Positions 1-9,906 of a DNA stretch of 64,000 nucleotides are shown here, piece by piece. The notes beneath the pieces were generated by a model. It ran no database searches, was not told the origin of the DNA, and saw only the letters and a program-made list of their open reading frames with translations. Source of the DNA: Narthecium ossifragum. Taxonomy: Eukaryota; Streptophyta; Magnoliopsida; Dioscoreales; Nartheciaceae. The stretch spans positions 15,671,288 through 15,735,287 of the forward strand of contig OY986969.1 in the NCBI GenBank assembly GCA_963920575.1, given 5' to 3'. Positions within the stretch are counted from its first letter, which is position 1; every line of letters begins with the position of its first letter. A program made the translations under genes and the position numbers.

Positions 1-454
1 TTCTTAAGGTCTGCAAAAACGACCACTGGCCTAGTGTTTGGTCGTCTTAGACAAACTACAGGAGGAAGATCTCATCAAGTTAGACTATGACAAACTTGAT
101 AAGGAGACGACTCTCTTTGTCACTATTGACCCTGAATCTTTGGGTCTCTCGTCCAGTGAAATGGACGATGTGCATAGTATTAAGATGAAGATTGAGAGCC
201 TTGATGTTGAAAGAAAAACACTGACTCATAATATCATCCTGGTAGGGGAACGTCAAGAACGACGAGCTCATATAAGAGAGAAAGTCGATAAGAATATCGA
301 GAAACTCTCTAAAGCTGTGGGTGTCATCGGCGAGAAAGAATCACAAATTTCTAAGCTCCAGTGTCAAAACTATGGGCGCATCTCCCATCCCACGGATCCG
401 CCGGGATGGGGGGGCCCAAACACGCCCGAAAGCAAGAGCTCGTTGTTCATTGAA
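1..454 (+). pseudogene. Unrecognised coding remnant at window edge
   Basis: An open frame runs from about 35 to 496. Residues encoded to about 370 are charged and helical (many E, K, R, I and L), suggesting coiled coil. An in-frame TAG at 32-34 lies just upstream and there is no convincing ATG, so this is a fragment rather than a start. After about 370 the composition changes abruptly to G/C-rich sequence (G run near 410) and then to LTR-A sequence, so the tail of the frame is accidental. I do not recognise the family; a fragment of a transposon-encoded protein is the most likely origin given the surroundings. Confidence 0.3.
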
Positions 455-954
455 CAATTACATTATTCTACTCCTAGGGTTTACTCTACTAAATAATAAC
501 TTTACTAAATTCGTTCTCAAGCATAAGAAAATACAAAGGTATGGAGGTCCTTATATAGAGGCCTCTCATAGTCCTAGTTCTACTTCAACCTGAAAACCTT
601 CTTGCTTAAACAACAAGTAAACAAACACTTCCTAATTCAACTCAAAACTGACTCCTAATAACTAGGAATTAACTAAGTAAGCAAGTGACTTAACTCAACC
701 AAAATTAGGACTCAATTAAATATAAACTCAACTGAGAATTAAACTCTACTAAAACCAGGAAACTGACTCAATTGGGATAACTATTAGGAAAGCTACTAGG
801 AAAGCAAACCAATTAGGAATAAGGCTTCTCAATGGCCGGCTTGGCTCAGCCTGCCCAAGTGGGCACGGGTCCAGCAAGCCCCTTGGCGTTGGCCCACCCA
901 AGCAAGGACGTGGGTCCCTTCTTGGAATTGTTCGGTTCGACCTCGTATCAAGTT
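455..954 (-). repeat. Inverted head of an LTR-A copy
   Basis: On the minus strand this reads as the first roughly 500 bp of the LTR-A family. It starts at the LTR terminus (GTATCA on plus at 949-954, the complement of TGATAC) and passes through the TATA region (plus strand 552-560, tatagagg). The same block is seen in plus orientation at 17089-17590 and in minus at about 20100-20611. The next block (955-1065) is LTR-A sequence in plus orientation that resumes almost exactly where the inverted block stops. The simplest reading is an in-place inversion of the LTR head. Confidence 0.6.
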
Positions 955-1065
955 TTCACCCAAATCCACCAGCCACTCCACCCTTCTCTCTCTCTATAGC
1001 CGGCCCCTTCTCCACCAGCCGCCCACCACCAACCACCATCCACCGCTGCTAGCCACCATCTATGT
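955..1065 (+). repeat. 5' LTR of element E3 (LTR-A), left fragment
   Basis: The sequence matches 17590-17705 of the intact LTR-A copy (caaatccaccagcc, then ggccccttctccacc). The LTR breaks off at 1065 and resumes at 12194 with cccatccccgg, matching 17706 onward. The break is caused by Tekay element E1. The flanking pentamers TATGT (1061-1065) and CATGT (12189-12193) are its target duplication, differing by one base. Confidence 0.75.
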
Positions 1066-1277
1066 TGTGAGGACCCGTCCCTCTACTCCTGTGGCTCGTT
1101 GTAGGCCATAAGGGCAATTTGGTAAATTACGCCTTGTCGGCTTGTTTCACACCCGCGTGTGCACACACTAACCGTGTTTGTGGTAATGTTTGGTTAGAAC
1201 GGTTAGTGGGACCCGGGATCGAAAGATCCGGACTTAGGCTTGAGTTCTTGCCTAAGTTTAGCTTTCAGCACAAAAAG

Positions 1278-2056
1278 GATCGATCCTCTCTAGCTAAGAG
1301 ATCGATCCTCTTGTGCCAGGATGCCAGGCGTGATCGCCATGAAGGATTGATCCTTGCCTAGGGAAGGATCGATCATTCTTAAGTCGATTCGTTTGCCTAT
1401 AAAGCAAACGAAACTTTCTTACTTGAATCCCTTTTGAAATTCAGAGATTTGAGCTCAGATCTTGCGATTTTTGAAGGCTTTTGAGGACGATCCAAGGCCT
1501 AGCTGCTTAGATCTAAGCCGCTCTTACTCCGGTAGGGATTCCTACCTACTTTCATTTCGGGGTTTTGAGTTTTCCGGTTGATTCGTGTTCTTTTGCTTAG
1601 ATCTCTTTGTATACATGTTTATTTCTCGTGTTTTCACCGGTTTTGGACTCGTGGGATCTTGATCTATCAGATCCCAGAGTTTAGTTGAGTTTGGTTGCAT
1701 CTTCCGGCGGTATTTCACGCCGGAAGGATGCCGGAGAACCCATTAGGATTGATCCCTCTTGAGGAAGGATCGATCCCTCTGGGTTGGTCATGCTACGCCC
1801 GATGAAGGATCGATCTCCTGCTTGGAAAAGATCGATCCTGGTTCTTGGACGGCATGGCTACCCTTCGTCGAGAAGAAGATCGATCTTCCTGGGAGGAAGG
1901 ATCGATCTTTCTTGGTGCGACATGAAGGGTGCCCTCTGTCTCGAGAAAGATCGATCTTCCTGGGAGGAAGGATCGATCTTCCTCGTCTCGACAGTGAGGG
2001 AAGCTCAATGTTACTTAAGAGATCGATCTTTCCTTCGAAAAGGATCGATCCTTCAG
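1278..2056 (+). repeat. GATCGATC palindrome array in E1 5' LTR
   Basis: About a dozen copies of GATCGATC, plus two one-base variants (GATTGATC), occur in two clusters (1278-1380 and 1745-2056). Most are extended by AGG/CCT or AAG/CTT, so the palindrome is often 10-14 bp. Neighbouring copies tend to be joined by short spacers (for example TTCCTGGGAGGAAG) that let two units fold into a hairpin. The 3' LTR (10117-10914) has the same array. Confidence 0.9.
1398..1404 (+). promoter_or_regulatory. LTR TATA box (E1)
   Basis: TATAAAG lies within gcctataaagcaaacg, about 330 bp from the LTR start. The same motif occurs at 31884-31890 in E2 and in both 3' LTRs. It is the best candidate for the core promoter of the Tekay LTRs. 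Confidence 0.6.
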
Positions 2057-3329
2057 CAGCAGAGAGGGTTTTTCATGGCTTTTGCCCGCGGGGCTTGGTA
2101 TGCCGATTTTGCTTATCGCTTTATACCTTGTATATACGATTAAGCATGTTAGCCCTATAGTAGGGGCAGTGGTGAACCGAGGGAGTGATGACTCCCGGGA
2201 TGTTTAGAATAAACGGGCGGGTAGCCTTATAGCTTTCCTTAGCCTTGCATGCCGGCGTGCGCCGAGGGCTTTATCTGTTACCTATGTGAGCTGTTGTTTG
2301 CCGGGCTGCTTCTCGGTGCCGGTTGTGTGGTGCACTGCTGGCAGTTGGTGGTGGTACCACTGCAGCAGTCCCTAGACCTTAATTATCTGTTCACCACCCC
2401 GGGCCGACAGGTTGCCGTGCCCAGACCTTGTTATTGTATATCATCACATATTGTTGCATGTCTATCTGTATTATCCTGCGAATGCTCATACTTGCATTGT
2501 GTTGTGCATTAGTTGCATCTGTGTAGGGCATTGCCGATCCGGGGTTTCGGGTAGCCCGGATCTAGCTCTAGGGCCGTGGTGGGTAGCTTGTCCCAGGTCC
2601 CGATTTGTAGTATTCAGTCATTTTCGATGATAAGGTTAGTTTGACCTGAATACGTGTTGTTTGAGGTTTAGAGGTCGTGTCGGCCTCAAGCCAGATGTTG
2701 TGGGTGCAACCGGTGTCAGTTCTTGTCCTTGGGGGCCTTCGGAGGGGTCCAGCCCAGGCAGTGTCTGTTCGTGCCTGCACTAGGTATATCCAGGATGGGC
2801 CCAGTCCCTTGGGGTGACCATGGTTGGGTATGCTTAGGGACACCGGTAGAGGGGTTATGGGACCCTTGCTGCATACCCAAGTCTTGCTTGAGGGCGACAC
2901 TGTTGTGTTCCCTCCATTGTGAGTGTCGTAGTGTAGTGTCCCTGCTGAGCTTAGCGCTCACTCCTACCCGGGCTGCGTTTTGCAGGTGCTGGCGCTAGCC
3001 CTTCTTCGGTCGCCCCTACCGGGCCGGTGTTTGGTGATGTGGCGGCGTCTGGCGGTGCTTGAGAGGTGGCGATCTTCCAGCTTTGTACCCTTTTGTTATA
3101 GATAGTCTCCTACGGGAGTGATAAATGTATAATTTCCCTGTTTGAGGCTTGTAATATTATATCAGTTCAGTCTTTGAGTTTGTAATTTGTGTGAATACAG
3201 GATGATTGTGTTTTGTTCGGGTAACCACTACGATTAGAGGAAAACCTAGCCAAAATTTCCGCAGTAGGTTAGGTTTCGCTTCGCGTCGCCCGGCCCGGTT
3301 GGGCCTACGCGGGTCGGGGCGCGACAACT

Positions 3330-3341
3330 TGGTATCAGAGC
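3330..3341 (+). promoter_or_regulatory. Primer-binding site (tRNA-iMet) of E1
   Basis: TGGTATCAGAGC lies three bases after the LTR end. This is the standard complement of the 3' end of plant initiator tRNA-Met used to prime minus-strand synthesis by Ty3/gypsy and copia elements. Confidence 0.92.
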
Positions 3342-4617
3342 ATAGGCTGTAGATCCCAGGGTGTTAGGATCAGGATTCGGTTGAGATTGAGCGTGGAATG
3401 GGTTAGTTCTATGTCTAGAACATCCTTGCATGCTCTCCTTGCGATGTGTTATGTCTCCCGCTTTATTGTTGTGTCGTTTGTTTTGCCGTTCTGACGAGTG
3501 AACGCTCGTTGTCGTTGGTTATTGTGCAGATGGCGGGAGCTCGAGACCGACCTACAGTTGTTGGTCGAGGTGGGGCACGACCTGGTCGGCCCGCTCGACC
3601 AGACAGGGTAGCACCTGTCAGGGCGGTCAGAGCTCGACGGACTGGGCCATCACCGGCGACGGTTGCTGTCGCACAGGAGGAGGCTCCTCTCGCCGTGGAG
3701 GGGGTCCTCGCTCCGGTCGACGGGCGGGCCGCGGCAGCGGTCATGATAGACTTCCAGCGGCTGAACCCGCCTAGGTTCAGCGGTGAGACTGGAGATCCGA
3801 CCACGGCAGACGGCTGGCTCCGAGGAGTCACACGCGTTCTCGACGCTCTCTTCGTCGGGGATGACCGGATCCGGGTCACCCTCGCGGCGTTCCAGCTCGA
3901 TGGTGACGCCCTTGACTGGTGGTGCACTGCCCAGCACACCAGTGACGGAGAGGAGCCAACATGAGAGGAGTTCAGGGCGTTGTTCTTGGACGCGTACTTC
4001 CCGAAGAGTACGCGCGACGCCTTGTCTCGCGAGTACCAGTTCCTCTTGCAGGGTACTCGCACCGTGCAGCAGTATGCCACCCGGTTCACGCACTTGGTCC
4101 GTTTTGCGGGGGCAGTGGCAGCAGATCCAGTGGCCAGGGCACGGCAGTTTGAGTGGGGTCTTCGTCCAGAGATCAGGCGCCAGACGTGTTCCCACCGCTT
4201 CCAGACGCACTCAGCAGTTCTGAACTACGCCTTAGTTGTGGAGGCGCAGTCGCAGGACGAGAGACGCCGGGCAGTTCCACCGGCACTCTCTACCAGCTCA
4301 CAGCAGCAGCGACCCCAGGGCAGAGGAGGGTTCGGTAGGGGGCAGCCGTGGCGTCAGCGGCCCATTCAGCAGCGGCCGCAGCGTGCACCGCAGTACCAGC
4401 CGTCGCTACTGAGCCCGCCAGCCCCGTTCCTACTGACGGCCGGGCCATCTGGGCAGGCTTCGTCAGGGGGGAGCCAGGGACGACAGCCGGGCGCGTGAGT
4501 CACTTGCTACCACTGCGGGCAGTCGGGACACTACCGTATAGACTGTCCTTCGCGAGGAGCGCAGAGCGCTATGCCGCAAGGCAGTAGAGGTGGAGGGTCC
4601 GGTGCCTGGCAGGGGAG

Positions 4618-6345
4618 TGATGAGTGCATGAAAGTGCACTCTGAACAACCTTAAAACCATCTCAATTGCTATATCTTCACCCTTAATCAACTTCTTTAGC
4701 ACTATTTTTATACTTTTATATGCTTCACATAGTTGTTTGGAAAATGCAGGAAATTGGAGCTAAAAGAAGCTGAAAAGAGTATATGGATCAATTTCAACAA
4801 TTAATCTGTACCTGCTCATGAAGAACCAGATGATGTGCCATATATGGTTGGAAAGCTCTTGAAGTCTAGATTCTGGGGAATTTTACGGTTCGTGATTCCG
4901 AGTTTCCTAGAGGAAGTTACGGCAATTTCAGTACCGATGCGCAGTCTGAATGGCAGAAAGGAAAATAAGCTGGAAGTCCAAGCGATCCGCCGATCGATCG
5001 GACCTCACAGAATCGTGACAGAACATGCATTTTTTGGCTGAATATGATCCGATCGATCCCTCCTTCGCTCATATAGGGTCCGATCGATCCGACACCAATG
5101 GTCCGATCGATCGGACTCGGAAAAAGTCAAAAACAGCGGATTTTTACTCAACCAATCGATCCAACATTCATAATCCGATCGATCGGACTTGGGAATTAAA
5201 GGGTGACAGAATGTATGCTTTTTAGAGGAGCAGAGTTCGATCGATCCGTCCATCGATCGGACACGGGCGAAGTCAGAAGATTGGAGATTTCAAGAGACCG
5301 ATCGATCCAACATCCCGAGAAGGATCGATCGGACTTGCCCAGTGACGAAAATCAACGGTTTTGATTAATCCGAGTTTACTAATTCTTGGACCCTATAAAT
5401 AGGAAACTTAGGGCTAATCAAAGGGGACTTCTTGGACGTTTTTGGAGGCTCTTTTCTAGGTGTTTCCCAAAGGAAGAAGATGGAGGAATCTCCATCCATG
5501 GCCGAGTAATCCGCAGGCATGGCGGACGGATGATCTAGCGAGGACTAGGGCTTCTTCTCCAACAGTGGTTCATAGTTTTTAATCTTTATTGTTAAACTCT
5601 TCTTATGTATTGGATCTTCACAGATTGCTTTGTGGTTAAACATTATTATAAATCCAGTCATGCTTCTTTTATGATATCGTGATCCCATAGTTATCTCCTT
5701 TGATTCTCCTACCGAGTTTCATGAGACCTTTGCTATGCATTGCCCGTAGTGACAGCTGGTATTGTGTATTCATAGGGATCTTGTTAGATAAGGTTGGGGC
5801 TCTATACCGTGAGATCTTTGCTATGCATTGCCGATTGTGAGAGTTGGTATTGTGTATTCTTAGAGATCCGGTTAGAGTTAGGGCTTTGTCCCGATGAACT
5901 TTTGCTGCGCGTTGCCTGTAGTGACAGCCGGTATCGTGTATTCTTAGGTTTGGTTGGATGAAGTTAGAACTATAAAAAGGAGGAACCAATCATAGAAAGA
6001 GACATTTATATTTTATCAGATTCATAATTCTATATCTTCCGGTTAAGACGATTGGGATGTGAATCCCTTAACTGAGTACCATATGAATCATTGAGAAGAG
6101 AAGAACCTAAATCCGAGTGACGTGATTCCTGAAGCCTAGCTTCATTCAAATCCTGATTTCTTTGTTACCTTTATCTTACCATTACATCTTCGATCTATTT
6201 TCTTAACTTTTATCGCTCTTGATTGTTTTCAATTTATTGTTATTTGTATTTCTGAATCTTTCCTGCTTGTCTCTCTGTGGGATTCGACCTCTCTTATGCT
6301 GTACTGCACCGCGACCGCTGTGCGTGACACATTTGAGCGACATCA
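4618..6345 (+). mobile_element. Solo LTR C1 (Athila/Tat-type) in E1 gag
   Basis: The 1728-bp unit begins TGATGAGTGCATGAAAG and ends GCGACATCA, flanked by a perfect 5-bp duplication GGGAG (4613-4617 and 6346-6350). It has a TATA box (ccctataaatag, about 5391-5402) and, near the end, the phrase ctctgtgggattcgac, a typical 3' feature of Athila/Tat-type LTRs. There is no internal domain, so it is a recombination product. Compared with C2-C5 its last part is different, indicating a separate subfamily. About ten CGATCGATC motifs lie at 4985-5335, upstream of the TATA box. Confidence 0.9.
5721..5960 (+). repeat. Three imperfect tandem repeats in C1
   Basis: Three units begin near 5721 (atgagacctttgctatgc), 5809 (gtgagatctttgctatgc) and 5892 (gatgaacttttgctgcgc). 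Each is followed by a version of gacagctggtattgtgtatt. Unit length is about 85 bp with roughly 80-85 percent similarity by eye. They lie downstream of the TATA box, in the transcribed part of the LTR. Confidence 0.8.
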
Positions 6346-6513
6346 GGGAGCGGGGGTGGAAGCGGGCCGGGGCGTCCCAGAGGCAGAGGCGGCCATCGGG
6401 GGCAGGTGTTTGCCCTCCCAGTTCGTGAGCAGCGGGACACCGTCCAGCTGTACCAGCCGCCACCGCAGTACCAGCAGCCGTTGCAGTGCCAGCAGCCGCA
6501 GCAGTACCGGTAG

Positions 6514-9500
6514 TCGCAGCAGTACCGACAGGCAGCGGCAGAGCCATCCGTCCTCAGAGGTATCTTTCAGCTTTCTAGTTCTTTGGTAAATGTGCTGATA
6601 GATTCAGGGGCGTCTCACTCTTACATTGCTAGCATGTGTGTGGCATCGCTAGGGTTAGAGACGAGTCGGCTAGAGGTGGCACAGTTTGTAGACTCACCGA
6701 TCGACGGGGCGGTCAGGGTGGACCGGGTCTGCCGATCTTGTTCCTTGGAGGTTGGAGGCCTCCGGGTCTGTCTAGACCTGCGGGTGCTAGACATGACCGG
6801 CTTTGGCGTGATACTCGGTATGGACTGGTTGGCAGCATACCGGGCCGTCATCGACTGTGGTCGCCGGAGGGTGGTTGCTTGGACACCCGACGGGACACGG
6901 TTTGTGTTGTTGGGGGATCAGTTCTCCACCGATTCCTTTGCCAGGGCTTCCACCGTCCAGAGAGGTCGATTTTGAGATCGACCTAGTACCAGGTACTGCA
7001 CCGATCTCTCTCCCAGCTTTCAGGATGGCACCAGCAGAGCAGAGTGAGTTGAGGACTCAGTTAGATGAGCTGATCAGCAGAGGCTTCATCCGTCCCAGCA
7101 TGTCTCCCTGGGGGGCGCCAGTGTTGTTCGCAAAGAAGAAGGATGGTACCCTTCGACTTTGCATAGACTACAGGCAGCTCAACAGGGTGACGGTGAAGAA
7201 CAGGTATCCGATGCCGCGGATTGACGACCTGTTTGACCAGTTGAGAGGATCTTCAGTGTTCTCGAAGATCGATCTCCGCACCGGCTACCACCAGTTAAGG
7301 GTTCGGGATTGCGACATCCCGAAGACGGCAAACCGGACTCGGTACGGCCTGTACGAGTTCGTGGTAATGCCGTTTGGGCTGACGAACGCACCAGCAGCGT
7401 TCATGGATCTCATGCAGAGGATCTTCCGGCCCTTCCTAGACGAGTTCGTGGTGGTGTTCGTCGATGACATTCTCATCTACTCCCGGTCAGAGGCGAAGCA
7501 CGAGCGACACTTGGCGACAGTGTTGTAGCTACTTCGGAGGCATCGGCTTTTCGCCAAGTCCTCCAAGTGCGAGTTCTGGCTGGCACAGGTGGGATTCCTT
7601 GGACACGTGGTGTCGGCAGCAGGGATCTCAGTTGACCCCGCCAAAGTCGAGGCAGTGGTACAGTGGCAGAGACCGAGGACAGTGTTCGAGGTCCGCAGTT
7701 TTCTGGGCTTGGCGGGGAACTACAGGCGGTTCGTGCGGGACTTCTCCAGAGTCGCCGGGCCATTGACCAGACTGACACAGAAGGCCGTCCCGTTCGTGTG
7801 GGATGATGCTTGTGAGTGAGCCTTCGTGGAGTTGAGGACCAGGTTGACCAGTGCGCCGGTGCTGATCGTCCCCGAGCGAGGCGTAGGTTACAGTGTCTAC
7901 TGCGACGCCAGTGGCGAGGGTTTGGGGTGTGTCCTCATGTAGGAGGGCCACGCAGTTTCCTATGGTTCTCGCCAGCTTAAGAACCATGAGAGGAACTACC
8001 CGACCCATGACTTGGAGCTAGCAGCAGTGGTTTTCGCCCTGAAGACCTAGCGCCACTACCTCTATGGCGAGAAGTTTTCTGTCTTCTCGGACCATAAGAG
8101 CTTGAGGCACATTTTCACCCAACGTGACCTCAACCTGAGGCAGCGACGCTGGATGGAGCTACTGGAGGACTACGACTTCGAGTTGCATTACCATCCTGGT
8201 AAGGCAAACGTCGTAGCAGAATCGCTGAGCAGACAGGTGAGAGACACTAGAGCAGCAGTTGCAGGGTTGTCAGCGCGGCAGTGGCAAGCACTCGAGACGG
8301 TGGGCCAGTTGGGGCTAGAGTTTGAGGATCAGGGATCCAGCGGCTTCCTCTACGCAGTGCAGAGCATGCCAACACTACTAGCTAGAGTGTTAGAGGCGCA
8401 GCACAGTGACGCAGAGCTCAAGGATTTACGCACCTCAGCAGGCACAGAGGGTGCAGACGGAGACTGGACAGTATCGTCAGACGGGGGACTACGGTTCCGA
8501 GGCAGAGTAGCGGTTCCAGCAGATCCAGTTCTTCGAGACGACGTCCTACGAGCATTCCACCACTCTCGCTTTGCAGTTCATCCCGGTGGCACCAAGATGT
8601 ACCAGGATCTTCGGCGATAGTTCTGGTGGCGCGGGATGAAGAGGGCAGTGACGGAGTTCGTATCGCGCTGCCTTACCTGTCAGAAGGTTAAGGCAGAGCA
8701 CCAGCGGACTCCGGGGTTACTTCAGCCACTTCCACTAGCTGAGTGGAAGTGGGAGCACATCACGATGGACTTCGTGACCGGACTACCGAGGTCTCCTAGG
8801 GGAAATGACGCGATTTGGGTCATCGTTGATCGATTGACCAAATCAGCGCACTTCCTGCCTATGCGAACGACATACACGTCGGACAGGTTGGCCGGTTTGT
8901 ACGTCCGAGAGGTAGTTAGACTACACGAAGTACCAGTCACGATCGTGTCAGACCGAGACCCCAGGTTCACTAGCAGGATCTGGCGAGGCTTTCAGGAGGC
9001 TGTGGGCACACTCCTGACGTTCAGTACGGCGTTCCATCCGCAGACCGACGGGCAGTCAGAGCGGACGATCCAGATCTTGGAGGACATGCTGCGAGCATGT
9101 GTCCTCGACGTAGGAGGCAGCTGGGAGGAGCACGTTCCCTTGGTGGAGTTCGCCTACAACAACAGCTACCAGTCCAGTCTTGGAGTACCACCTTTCGAGG
9201 CGTTGTACGGTAGGCCGTGTCGTTCCCCAGTGTGCTGGACAGAGGTTGGAGAGGCTTCACTCACAGGTCCAGACATCGTCAGGAGGTCGTCAGAGAGGTT
9301 AGTGTAGATCAGGTAGAGGCTTCTGACGGCTCAGAGCCGTCAGAAGAGCTATGCAGATCAGAGGCGACGACCGCTTGAGTTCGCAGTTGGCGACAGTGTG
9401 TTCCTACGGGCAGCACCGTACAGAGGTTCTGTCAGGTTTGGCAGCGGGGGCAAGTTGGCCCCGAGGTTCGTCGGGCCGTTTGAGATCTTAGAGAGGGTCA

Positions 9501-9832
9501 GCGAGGTAGCCTACCGCTTGGACCTTCCTCAGCATATGTCTGCTGTGCACCCGACTTTTCACGTGTCGATGCTGAGGAAGTACCATCCCGACCCATCGCA
9601 TGTCGTCAGAGTGGACGACATCGAGCTTGAGTCAGACGCGACGTTTGTGGAGCAGCCTGTTAGAGTACTTGACCGGAGGGATCAGGTCTTGCGGGGCAAG
9701 ACAATTCCCTTGGTAAAGGTACTGTGGAGGCACAGAGGCGTCGAGGAGAAGACCTGGGAGCGCAAGGCGCGCATGCGGCAGGAGTATCCGCACTTGTTCC
9801 CTTCTCGAGGTAACTTTTGTCCTGTCTTCTAG
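6514..9832 (+). pseudogene. pol: E1 pol: protease, RT-RNase H, integrase, chromodomain
   Basis: The retropepsin motif IDSGAS is encoded at about 6598. Relative to E2, about 140 bp between the protease and RT are missing (junction near 6943), which shifts frame. RT follows from 6963 ([20 protein letters not shown] near 7458), then RNase H (YCDASGEG near 7900; the usual ADALS motif is AESLS near 8217), integrase ([23 protein letters not shown]) and a chromodomain ending at 9832. In-frame stops against E2 are at 7526, 7817, 7940, 8048, 8618, 9305 and 9314. Five of these are CAG to TAG and one is TGG to TAG. The chromodomain would direct integration to heterochromatin in a working element. Confidence 0.92.
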
Positions 9833-9906
9833 TGTAGTTGTTTCTTTGCTTCCGAGCCCTACCCTTATCGAATCTCGGGACGAGATTTCCTTTAAGGGTA
9901 TTAGGA

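Larger units (their letters stand above)
1066..3326 (+). repeat. 5' LTR of E1
   Basis: The 2261-bp LTR starts TGTGAGGACC and ends GCGCGACA, immediately before a primer-binding site. A TATA motif (TATAAAG, 1398-1404) suggests transcription starts near 1430, so the first palindromic motifs (1278-1380) lie in U3 and the second group (1745-2056) lies in the transcribed leader. A block at 2150-2230 (gatgactcccgggatgttta) is conserved in all related LTRs in this window. It is 21 bp shorter than the 3' LTR, accounted for by one missing repeat unit near 1745. Confidence 0.92.
3530..6513 (+). pseudogene. gag: E1 gag, broken by stops and a solo LTR
   Basis: The frame starts at ATG 3530 (MAGARDRP), aligned with E2 gag. 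It encodes an R/G/P-rich N-terminus, a capsid region with FQLDGDALDWW, and a zinc knuckle (CYHCGQSGHYRIDC, near 4506-4548). Compared with E2 it has a TGG to TGA change at 3962-3964 and another TGA at 4496-4498 just before the zinc knuckle. A 1728-bp solo LTR sits at 4618-6345. The frame resumes at 6351 with the R/G-rich tail and the Q-rich linker and meets TAG at 6511-6513. The role in an intact element is to form the virus-like particle and bind RNA; this copy cannot do so. Confidence 0.88.

Noticed and set aside
1278..2056. CRISPR-like spaced repeats
   Set aside because: The unit is an 8-12 bp palindrome with irregular spacing inside plant LTRs; no uniform spacers or cas genes.
1759..2160. 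Open frames with repeated KDRS, RSIF and IDLP words in the Tekay LTRs (also 10536-11022, 32170-32436 and 39467-39774)
   Set aside because: They come from the GATCGATC array read in all frames and both strands; position in the LTR and lack of any domain argue against coding.
2249..2998. Medium-length frames on both strands in LTR U5 regions
   Set aside because: Repeated in every LTR copy with non-conservative differences and no domain; they are LTR non-coding sequence.
3463..4210. Antisense frames of 208 and 186 residues over E1 gag (and 199 and 206 residues over E2)
   Set aside because: Shadow frames of GC-rich gag and pol; no motif and no conservation independent of the sense frame.
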